Of a stretch of 7,569 bases of DNA, positions 1 to 5,815 are shown piece by piece (within the stretch, counting starts at the first letter, position 1; each line of letters opens with the position of its first letter). The position numbers and the translations under genes are program-made. Source of the DNA: Dokdonella_A sp039926025 (lineage in GTDB: Bacteria; Pseudomonadota; Gammaproteobacteria; Xanthomonadales; Rhodanobacteraceae). A model generated the notes under the pieces. The model was not told the DNA's origin, ran no database searches, and saw nothing but the letters and a program-made list of their open reading frames with translations. The DNA lies in contig JBDSXV010000222.1 of the NCBI GenBank assembly GCA_039926025.1, positions 1 through 7,569 of the forward strand, given 5' to 3'.

Positions 1-1690
1 TCGCCTTCAACGCGTAATGCCAGCGATCGACCGCCGCGAGCGCACGCAGCGACTGCGCCTGCGCGCGCACCTGCGCAAGCGAATACACGTAGCGCGGCGA
101 TGCCTCGGCGGCAATGCGCAGCAGCGTCTCGCGCTCGCGCCGCCACCAGGTTTCGCGTGATGCCGCAGCGGTGGTCTCGCCGAGCTGGCGCCAGCTCGGA
201 CCGAACACGGCACCGTCCTCGGCGCGCAACGCATCCGCGTGGATCAACAGCGCGTGCAGGCGCGGGATCAACCCGTCGGCAAGCGCTTCGTCGATGACGA
301 AAGTGAGGTTCAGATTGTTCGACGACTGGCTGATCATGTGCACGTCGAGTGCACCAAACTCGGCGAGCACGGTCGACAGGCGATGCAGCTGCGCGCGCAT
401 GCCGCGACCGACGAGGGTGATCGCCGCGCACGGCGCGATGACTTTCACGCGGCAGATCTTCGCGAGATCCGCAGCGAGCGCCGACAGCACGTCGGAATTG
501 ACGAGGTTTTCGCTCGGATCGAGCGATACCGTGACATTGGTTTCGGCCGAGCCGATCAGATCGATCGACAGGCCATGCCGCTTGAACTCCGCAAATACGT
601 CGGCGAGAAAGCCGACCTGCTGCCACATGCCGACCGTCTCCATCGACACCAGGGTAACGCCCTTGCGCGCGCTGATCGCCTTCACGCACGGCGCCGCGTC
701 GGTCGCCGCAGCGCGGATCTCGGTGCCTGCAAGTTGCGGCCGGTTTGTATCCTTGATGACGAGCGGCACGCCGGCGCGACGCAAGGGCCCGAGCGACCGC
801 GGATGCAGCACCTTCGCACCGGTGGTCGCGATTTCCTGCGCTTCTTCGTAATCGAGCCGCGCGAGCAGGCGTGCTTCGGGCACGACGCGCGGATTGGCGC
901 TGAACATGCCGGGCACGTCGGTCCAGATCTCGACGCATTCGGCCTTGAGCATCGCGCCGAAATAGCCCGCCGACGTATCCGAACCGCCGCGACCGAGCAG
1001 GACGGTTTCGCCGGCGTCGTTGCGCGCAATGAAACCCTGGGTGATGAACACCTCGCCGCGCGCGGCAAGCGCCTGCGCGAATGCCGCATCCGGCACTGCC
1101 GGCACATTCGCCGAAAGGTAATGCGCCCACGCGTTCTGGTTCGCCAGCGGCTGTGCGCGCAGGTGCTCGCGCGCGTCGAGCCATTTCGTCTCAAGTCCGC
1201 ATTGACCGATGAACGCGGCGCCGAGTGTGCTCGACATGAGTTCACCGAGCGCGAACACTTCGGCCTGCCACGGCAAAGACGCCTGCGGGCGGCGCGGGTC
1301 GACGATCAATTGATCCAGCCGCGCCAGCCAGCCGTCGAGCGCGTTGCGCGTCGGCAATTGGAGGTCGCGATGCAGTGCAGCGTGTCGTTCAACGATGCCC
1401 AGTTGCGCTTCGCGACAACGCGCCTCGTCGCCGCGCGCTTCTGCGATCTGCTTGAGCAGGTCGGTCACGCCGGAGAGTGCCGACACGACGATCAGCACGC
1501 GGCGACCACGCGCATGGTGATCGGCCGCAATACGCGCGATCGCCTCCCAGCGCGAGCGCGTGGAAACGCTGGTGCCGCCGAACTTCGCAACCACCCAGGA
1601 CTTCTTTGGATCGGACGTGCGTGGTTCGGCGTTGCCCGGATAGGGCTTCACCAAATCGGCCGTCGCCGAATCGGGGGTGATCGAACTCAA
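1..1690 (-). CDS. lysA: Bifunctional aspartate kinase / diaminopimelate decarboxylase (5' part; runs off left edge)
   Basis: Reading the minus strand from 1690 leftwards gives an uninterrupted frame of 563 residues that leaves the window still open. Residues about 32-450 are an aspartate kinase: KFGGTSVS (from residue 36), VVSALSGVTD, GELMSS, a GRGGSDTSA phosphate/aspartate-binding motif, EIWTDVPG and GAKVLHPRSL. Two ACT-like segments follow (VTLVSMETVGM; ITLVGRGM...VHMISQSSNNLNLTFVI). After a linker the frame continues into PRYVYSLAQVRAQ...HYALKA, the N-terminus of diaminopimelate decarboxylase, ending at the PLP-lysine motif (YALKAN-like, Lys562). The enzyme phosphorylates aspartate at the entry to the lysine/threonine/methionine pathway and decarboxylates meso-diaminopimelate to lysine at its end; both reactions are cytoplasmic. 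The fusion is known from Xanthomonas and Xylella. The start used here is TTG at 1690 (MSSITPDS...), preceded by AAGGAA at good spacing; an in-frame ATG at 1726 lacks a comparable site. Lysine feedback through the ACT segments is inferred. The rest of the decarboxylase lies beyond position 1. Confidence 0.93.
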   Translation of the reverse strand, partial: MSSITPDSATADLVKPYPGNAEPRTSDPKKSWVVAKFGGTSVSTRSRWEAIARIAADHHARGRRVLIVVSALSGVTDLLKQIAEARGDEARCREAQLGIVERHAALHRDLQLPTRNALDGWLARLDQLIVDPRRPQASLPWQAEVFALGELMSSTLGAAFIGQCGLETKWLDAREHLRAQPLANQNAWAHYLSANVPAVPDAAFAQALAARGEVFITQGFIARNDAGETVLLGRGGSDTSAGYFGAMLKAECVEIWTDVPGMFSANPRVVPEARLLARLDYEEAQEIATTGAKVLHPRSLGPLRRAGVPLVIKDTNRPQLAGTEIRAAATDAAPCVKAISARKGVTLVSMETVGMWQQVGFLADVFAEFKRHGLSIDLIGSAETNVTVSLDPSENLVNSDVLSALAADLAKICRVKVIAPCAAITLVGRGMRAQLHRLSTVLAEFGALDVHMISQSSNNLNLTFVIDEALADGLIPRLHALLIHADALRAEDGAVFGPSWRQLGETTAAASRETWWRRERETLLRIAAEASPRYVYSLAQVRAQAQSLRALAAVDRWHYALKA

Positions 1691-1887
1691 GGAAATTCCT
1701 TCTGCGGAGTCACGGCGGCGTCGCATTCTTTCTTGCAACGCAGCAGAACGCAATCGAATGGCCGTACGCGGGCGCATAGATGGCGCGATCAGGGCAGACG
1801 CGGCAACACGAGTCGGGCATGATCGGACTCTTCGTTCGACCCGGTCTCTATCCGCCGCATGCTTCGACCTCACGCTTGGCTGCCGTC
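1691..1887. other. Divergent intergenic region between the lysine gene and phzF-like gene
   Basis: About 0.2 kb separates the divergently read kinase-decarboxylase and PhzF-family genes, so promoters for both should lie here. I could not find a -35/-10 pair good enough to mark on either strand, nor a lysine-riboswitch-like structure. The reading frame of the PhzF-like gene stays open upstream to ATGs at 1819 and 1780, so the exact right boundary depends on which start is used. Confidence 0.5.
1696..1701 (-). promoter_or_regulatory. Ribosome binding site that favours the TTG start of the kinase-decarboxylase gene
   Basis: On the minus strand AAGGAA lies five bases before TTG at 1690-1688. The competing in-frame ATG at 1726-1724 is preceded only by a purine-rich AAGAAAGA touching the start. 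The 12 extra residues it would add (MRRRRDSAEGIS) are arginine-rich and lie outside any conserved domain. This is an inference from spacing and sequence only. Confidence 0.55.
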
Positions 1888-2796
1888 GTGACCGCGCGAC
1901 ATTACGCTCAGATCGACGTGTTCACCACACGCGCCGGTTACGGCAATCCGGTCGCGGTCGTGTTCGATGCGGACGATCTCGATACGCCAGCGATGCAGCG
2001 CTTTGCCGCATGGACAAACCTGTCCGAGACCACCTTTGTACTCGCACCGACCTCGGCACTGGCGGATTTTCGCTTGCGCATCTTCACGCCGCGCCAGGAA
2101 TTGCCGTTCGCCGGACATCCGACCGTCGGCACCACGTATGCGGTGCTCGACGCGCGCGCCGACCTCGCCGGGCGCCATGCGCTGACGCTGGAATGCGCGG
2201 CGGGCTTGCTGCCGGTGCGTATCGAAGGCGCTGGCGCAGAACGGCGCATCTTCGTGCAGGCGCCGCGGGCTCGATTGGATCCGCCGCTGCCCGCGCTGGT
2301 CGAGGAATTCACCGCCGCACTCGGCGCCGCGCCGAAAGCCGATCCGGCGCCACGCCTGATCGACGTCGGTGCGCGCTGGTTGATCGGCGAGTTTGCCGAC
2401 GCCGCGACGGTGCGCGCCTTGCAGCCGGATTTCGCATGCGTTGCGGCATTGACGACGCTTCGCGGCGACGCTGTCGGCATTGCCGTGTTCGGCCGCGAAC
2501 ACGGCGGCGATGCAGCGCTAGCGGTGCGCGCATTCTGCCCGGCCGACGGTATAGCGGAAGATCCGGTGACCGGCAGCGCGAATGCGGCGATCGCGGCATT
2601 GCTGCATTCGACCGGCGCACTCGCAAACATCGGCTATCGCTATCGTGCAAGCCAAGGGCGGGAGATGGGACGCGACGGCCAGGTCGACATCGCCGTCGAC
2701 AAAGAATCGGGCAGCATCGAAATCGGCGGGCGCTGCATCAGCTGCATCGTCGGTCACCTCCACTTCGGCGAATCCAGCAGGGAACCGCACCCATGA
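1888..2796 (+). CDS. PhzF family isomerase/epimerase
   Basis: This 302-residue protein belongs to the PhzF (phenazine biosynthesis-like, diaminopimelate-epimerase fold) family. Family landmarks are QIDVFT...GNPVAVV near the N-terminus, the NLSETTF segment whose Glu47 aligns with the catalytic glutamate of PhzF, ELPFAGHPTVGT at 71-82, and EDPVTGSA at 224-231. The fold is two similar lobes with an acid/base catalyst in the cleft; the enzyme is cytoplasmic and cofactor-free. The substrate cannot be read from sequence. True phenazine genes are absent around it, so a role in phenazine synthesis is unlikely. I chose the GTG at 1888 because it puts QIDVF at residue 8, the usual distance in this family; in-frame ATGs at 1819 and 1780 would add 23 or 36 residues of low-complexity, unconserved sequence. 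None of the three has a convincing ribosome binding site. The stop overlaps the permease start (ATGA at 2793), so the two are probably co-translated and may share a substrate. Confidence 0.9.
   Translation: MTARHYAQIDVFTTRAGYGNPVAVVFDADDLDTPAMQRFAAWTNLSETTFVLAPTSALADFRLRIFTPRQELPFAGHPTVGTTYAVLDARADLAGRHALTLECAAGLLPVRIEGAGAERRIFVQAPRARLDPPLPALVEEFTAALGAAPKADPAPRLIDVGARWLIGEFADAATVRALQPDFACVAALTTLRGDAVGIAVFGREHGGDAALAVRAFCPADGIAEDPVTGSANAAIAALLHSTGALANIGYRYRASQGREMGRDGQVDIAVDKESGSIEIGGRCISCIVGHLHFGESSREPHP
2779..2784 (+). promoter_or_regulatory. Ribosome binding site of the permease, inside the phzF-like gene
   Basis: AGGGAA lies eight bases before the ATG at 2793, within the last codons of the upstream gene. 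It sets the permease start at 2793 rather than at any of the in-frame start codons far upstream in the overlapping open frame. Confidence 0.7.
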
Positions 2797-4124
2797 ACGA
2801 TCCGGCCAGCAGCGCAACAGGCGAGCCATCGGTCGGATACGCCCGCCGCCTCAATGTGTGGGACGCGGCGATGGTTGTGGTCGGCGGCATCATCGGCTCC
2901 GGCATTTTCCTGACGCCGGCCTCGATCGCGCGCCAGACCGGCTCGGGCAACGAGCAGTTGCTCGCCTGGGCGGTTGGCGGCGTGATCGCGCTGATTGGTG
3001 CGCTCTGCTACGCGGAACTCGGAACGCGACGACCGAATGCAGGCGGGGGCTACGTCAACCTGCGCGAAGCGTTCGGCCTGATCATCGCGTTCGTGTACGG
3101 CTGGAACCTGCTGGTCGTCAATCATTCCGGCAGCATTGCCGCGGTCGCGACGGTGTTCGTGGAATATGCGGCTGCGGCGTTCGGCGTGACGCTTGCCGAT
3201 CCGCGTCCGTATGCCGTCGGCACCATTGTCTTCTTGACCGGCATCAACTGGTTCGGCATACGCGCGGGTTCGCTGACCCAGAACATCCTGACCGTATTGA
3301 AACTGATCGCGATCACCGCGCTGATCGTGGTCGGTCTCATCGCGCGCGGCGCGCCACCGCCGACCACGACGCCCGGACCGATAAGTCCGTTCGCTTTCGG
3401 CGGCGCCTTGATGCCAGTGCTGTTTTCCTACGGCGGCTGGTACTACGTGAACGACATCGCAGGCGAAGTGCGCGATCCGCAACGCACGATCCCGCGCGCG
3501 TTGATCTTCGGCATGCTGCTCGTCGCTGCGTGTTATCTGCTGGCCAATCTCGCGTATCTCGCCGTGCTCGGCCACGAAGGACTCGCCGCGAGCAAGGCAC
3601 CTGCTGCAGATTTGATGCGCCATGTGCTCGGCGAACCCGGCGCGCGCCTGATCGCCGCGGGCATCGCGATCTCGACGCTCGGCTTTTGCAACATCTCGAT
3701 GATCGGCGCGGCGCGAGTGTTCCAGGTCATGGGCGCGGACGGCGTGTTCTTCCGCTCCGCCGCGTATCTGCATCCACGCTGGCGTTCTCCCAATGTCGCG
3801 CTGATGCTGCTCGCCGTGTGGGCAAGCGTCCTAGCGCTGACCGGAACCTTCGACCAGCTGCTCAATTACTCGACCGTCGGCGACTGGCTCGGCATGGCCG
3901 CCGTCATCACCACGCTGTTCTGGTATCGCAGCGCACGCGGCGGCGAGTCCACCGCCTTCCGGCTGCCGTGGTTCCCGTTCCTGCCGCTGCTGTTCCTCGC
4001 CGTGGTGGCGTGGGTCGTCGGCGTGACGATCTGGCAACACCCCGGCGATGCGGGCATGGGCGCGCTGATCACGCTCGCGGGATTGCCGATCTATTTCATC
4101 TGGCGGCGGATGCCGCGGCGCTAG
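2793..4124 (+). CDS. APC superfamily amino acid permease
   Basis: The product is a 443-residue, strongly hydrophobic inner-membrane protein. The first membrane helix carries the family signature GGIIGSGIF (residues 31-39), the backbone-binding loop that contacts the amino acid carboxylate in APC transporters. Next come GALCYAELGTRRPNAGGGYVNLREAFG (helices 2-3) and, mid-protein, FSYGGWYYVNDIAGEVRDPQRTIPRA, a helix 6 and loop typical of the LAT-like branch. I count about twelve membrane segments, ending with a short basic tail (WRRMPRR). It should carry out secondary amino acid uptake or exchange; the substrate is not readable. It overlaps the PhzF-family gene by four bases (ATGA) and has its own AGGGAA site, so the two form an operon with translational coupling. 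The open frame extends far upstream of 2793, but the hydrophilic translation there is a shadow of the preceding gene. Confidence 0.93.
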   Translation: MNDPASSATGEPSVGYARRLNVWDAAMVVVGGIIGSGIFLTPASIARQTGSGNEQLLAWAVGGVIALIGALCYAELGTRRPNAGGGYVNLREAFGLIIAFVYGWNLLVVNHSGSIAAVATVFVEYAAAAFGVTLADPRPYAVGTIVFLTGINWFGIRAGSLTQNILTVLKLIAITALIVVGLIARGAPPPTTTPGPISPFAFGGALMPVLFSYGGWYYVNDIAGEVRDPQRTIPRALIFGMLLVAACYLLANLAYLAVLGHEGLAASKAPAADLMRHVLGEPGARLIAAGIAISTLGFCNISMIGAARVFQVMGADGVFFRSAAYLHPRWRSPNVALMLLAVWASVLALTGTFDQLLNYSTVGDWLGMAAVITTLFWYRSARGGESTAFRLPWFPFLPLLFLAVVAWVVGVTIWQHPGDAGMGALITLAGLPIYFIWRRMPRR

Positions 4125-4159
4125 CCTATTGCTATTCCATAGTCGCGCATGACCTGCTC

Positions 4160-4194
4160 TTCCTTCTCCCTGCGGCGTCCGCAGGGAGAAGGAA
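4160..4194. repeat. Perfect 16-bp inverted repeat with 3-base loop (terminator-like or REP-like palindrome)
   Basis: The arm TTCCTTCTCCCTGCGG (4160-4175) is followed by CGT and its exact reverse complement (4179-4194). It begins 35 bases after the permease stop, where a transcription terminator is expected, and the hairpin would be very stable. However, the plus strand continues with AAAAACCC rather than a T-run, so it is not a classical intrinsic terminator for the permease. CTTCTCCC...GGGAGAAG palindromes are often seen as dispersed intergenic repeats in gammaproteobacterial genomes, so it may be one copy of such a family acting as an mRNA 3'-end stabiliser or Rho-assisted stop. Confidence 0.8.
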
Positions 4195-4210
4195 AAACCC
4201 AGGTCGATGC

Positions 4211-4241
4211 CGATGTCACTTTTTGCGCGTTCCTGCGTGTG
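4211..4241 (+). promoter_or_regulatory. Conserved upstream element, copy 1 (putative promoter/operator of beta-helix gene 1)
   Basis: This 31-bp stretch matches positions 5717-5747 upstream of the second beta-helix gene at 27 of 31 bases without gaps. Invariant blocks are CGATGTCACTTT and TCCTGCGTGTG. It lies 28 bases before the ATG at 4270. A weak -35/-10 reading is TGTCAC (4214-4219) and TGTGTA (4238-4243) with 18 bases between them. The downstream 5' leader differs between the two genes, which makes the conservation of this block stand out. Its function as promoter or regulator site is inferred. Confidence 0.55.
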
Positions 4242-4255
4242 TAGGCCTGACACAC
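4237..4255 (+). promoter_or_regulatory. Small hairpin just before the ribosome binding site of beta-helix gene 1
   Basis: GTGTGT (4237-4242) can pair with ACACAC (4250-4255) around a seven-base loop, AGGCCTG. The ribosome binding site AGAGGGG (4259-4265) and ATG (4270) follow at once, so the structure could tune translation. The second gene keeps GTGTG but lacks the pairing arm, so it is not conserved between the paralogues. Six base pairs could arise by chance. Confidence 0.3.
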
Positions 4256-4269
4256 ACAAGAGGGGCGCC

Positions 4270-5646
4270 ATGAAAACTTCCGTTCGACCGAGCCGCAGGG
4301 GTCTGCGCCAGAGGCCAATGGCTACATGCCTGGCCGCAGCGCTCGCCATGGCTTCAACGTCGGCGTTCGCCGCGCAGCGCGCGTCCGCGACGCCCTCGTT
4401 GCCTGCGATTTCCGAATCGACCGCTGCGCCCGCGACCATCACCGTCTTCAACTGCACCGATGCGGGCATCGGCAGCCTGCGCATCGCGATAGGCAGCGCC
4501 GTGAGCGGCGACACGATCGACCTCAGTCAGCTCACCTGCAGCACGATCACGCTGACCAGCGGCGCGTTGGCTGTGGATGTGAACGCGCTTACGCTGAAGG
4601 GGTCGAGCACACATCGCGTCACCATCGACGCCGGCCGCAATACGAACCACTACGATCGTGCCATCAAACACACAGGCACCGGCATTCTGGCGATCAATGA
4701 CCTGTCGATCGCGAACGCGAAATACGAGGATGGCACGCGCAAAGGTGGCTGCATCTATTCCAGCGGCAGCGTGTACCTGACGCGCTCGACGGTGACGAAC
4801 TGCACGACCATCGATTCTGCGGAATTCGGAGCGCAGGGCGGCGGCGTCTATACGCATGGCAACTTCAAGATGGTGAACAGCACGGTGTCCAACAGCCTCG
4901 CCGTGGCGGGTAGCGGTATCGCATTTGGCGGCGGCGTGTTCGCCAACGGAAACGCATCGGTGACCTACAGCACCATCGAAAACAACCAGACGATCGCCAA
5001 CGATTCATCGTCGGCGGGCGGCCTCTACGCCCGCGGCGATACCTTTATCGAATCGTCCACGATCTCGAACAACCAGTCGGCGAATGCGGCGGGTGTCGAT
5101 CTCGCCGTTGGATCGCAGAACGCCGAGATCGTGGGCAGCACGTTCTCCGGCAACATCGCCAGCCAATTCGTCGCCGCCATCTCCGCCGGCTGCAAGCTCG
5201 ATTTGACCAACAGCACCATCGCCTTCAACACCGCCGGGCACGGCGGCGGAGCGGTATACCTGGTCGCCAACTCGACTCTCCGCAATACGATTATCGTAGG
5301 CAACACGAATCAGTCGAACGGCTTCGAGTCGGATTTTCTGAAGCACAGCGGCGTCATCCTGACCGCCTCGAAAAACCTGGTCGGCATTTCCGCTTCGTCC
5401 CTGTTTCCGCCAGGCTCGGGGACCCTCGTCGGCTCCGGCAACGACCTGACGCCGCTCGCCGACAACGGGGGTTCGACGAGGACCCATGCACCGGTTCACA
5501 ACAGCCAGGCGGTCAACGGCGGCGGCGCGACGATCCCGACCTACGACCAGCGCGGCGTTGGCTTTCCACGCTCACTCGGAACGGCAGTCGATATCGGCTC
5601 GATCGAATTCGATCCCGATCTTATTTTCGTGAACGGGTTCAATTGA
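4270..5646 (+). CDS. Secreted right-handed parallel beta-helix protein, paralogue 1 (choice-of-anchor Q type)
   Basis: This 458-residue protein starts at ATG 4270 behind AGAGGGG. Residues 1-35 are a Sec signal peptide: basic n-region with several arginines, hydrophobic MATCLAAALAMAS, cleavage near SAFA-A. Residues 56-95 (VFNCTDAGIGSLRIAI...GDTIDL) resemble the CSLREA entry domain of bacterial beta-helix proteins. About 170-370 is a parallel beta-helix with rungs marked by STVTNC, NSTVSNS, YSTIENN, SSTISNN, GSTFSGN and NSTIAFN. Residues about 395-446 (PLADNGG...DQRG at 426...DIGSIEF) look like the choice-of-anchor Q domain, and the chain ends in DPDLIFVNGFN. Cysteines 62, 90, 161 and 178 recur at the same spacing in the downstream paralogue and may form disulfides; Cys308 is unique to this copy. 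It is likely exported and surface-held or released. No catalytic polysaccharide-lyase residues can be assigned, so adhesion or matrix binding is as likely as an enzyme role. Confidence 0.88.
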   Translation: MKTSVRPSRRGLRQRPMATCLAAALAMASTSAFAAQRASATPSLPAISESTAAPATITVFNCTDAGIGSLRIAIGSAVSGDTIDLSQLTCSTITLTSGALAVDVNALTLKGSSTHRVTIDAGRNTNHYDRAIKHTGTGILAINDLSIANAKYEDGTRKGGCIYSSGSVYLTRSTVTNCTTIDSAEFGAQGGGVYTHGNFKMVNSTVSNSLAVAGSGIAFGGGVFANGNASVTYSTIENNQTIANDSSSAGGLYARGDTFIESSTISNNQSANAAGVDLAVGSQNAEIVGSTFSGNIASQFVAAISAGCKLDLTNSTIAFNTAGHGGGAVYLVANSTLRNTIIVGNTNQSNGFESDFLKHSGVILTASKNLVGISASSLFPPGSGTLVGSGNDLTPLADNGGSTRTHAPVHNSQAVNGGGATIPTYDQRGVGFPRSLGTAVDIGSIEFDPDLIFVNGFN

Positions 5647-5677
5647 GCCAGTCGTCCTATTGCGAGTGAGGCGGGCC

Positions 5678-5698
5678 CGAGCTGCAAATCCCGGCTCG
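5678..5698 (+). other. Short hairpin between the two beta-helix genes (weak)
   Basis: CGAGCTG (5678-5684) can pair with CGGCTCG (5692-5698), with one G-T pair, around a seven-base loop. It lies 32 bases after the stop of the first beta-helix gene and before the second conserved upstream element. There is no T-run after it, so it is at best a weak terminator candidate; it may be chance in GC-rich DNA. Confidence 0.25.
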
Positions 5699-5716
5699 TA
5701 CAGGCGCCCGCGAGCG

Positions 5717-5747
5717 CGATGTCACTTTCCGCACGATCCTGCGTGTG
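5717..5747 (+). promoter_or_regulatory. Conserved upstream element, copy 2 (putative promoter/operator of beta-helix gene 2)
   Basis: This is the second copy of the 31-bp block at 4211-4241, 27 of 31 bases identical and ungapped. The weak TGTCAC (5720-5725) and TGTGAG (5744-5749) hexamers again have 18 bases between them. It lies 68 bases before the ATG at 5816, 40 more than in copy 1. Its presence in the gap between the genes suggests that the second gene has its own promoter rather than relying on read-through. Confidence 0.55.
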
Positions 5748-5760
5748 AGAGGAAAGACCA

Positions 5761-5782
5761 CCGGTTTCCTTCAGCGAACCGG
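5761..5782 (+). other. CCGGTT/AACCGG inverted repeat in the leader of beta-helix gene 2 (weak)
   Basis: CCGGTT (5761-5766) and AACCGG (5777-5782) can form a six-bp stem with a ten-base loop in the longer 5' leader of the second beta-helix gene. It lies in the extra leader sequence that the first gene lacks. A role as an operator or leader hairpin is only a possibility; the stem is short. Confidence 0.25.
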
Positions 5783-5815
5783 CCTGAACCTTTCTCTGTT
5801 GCAAGACTACCGATC

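Noticed and set aside
239..1822. Long plus-strand open frame (527 codons) across the lysine gene
   Set aside because: It is antisense to the clearly recognisable aspartate kinase frame, is very rich in Arg, His and Ala, and has no domain I recognise. Long antisense frames are expected in GC-rich coding DNA.
1677..2792. N-terminal extension of the permease frame upstream of 2793
   Set aside because: The frame is open, but its translation is hydrophilic and arginine-rich and lies inside the PhzF-family gene; the real start is the ATGA overlap with AGGGAA.
2754..3773. Minus-strand open frame (339 codons) opposite the permease
   Set aside because: Arg/Asp/Glu/His-rich shadow of the permease codons with no recognisable motif.
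4125..4210. Classical intrinsic terminator for the permease
   Set aside because: The hairpin is perfect but is followed by A5CCC on the plus strand, with no T-run.
2582..4273. Plus-strand frame (563 codons) overlapping phzF-like and permease genes
   Set aside because: Arginine-rich out-of-frame translation of two genes with clear family motifs in other frames.
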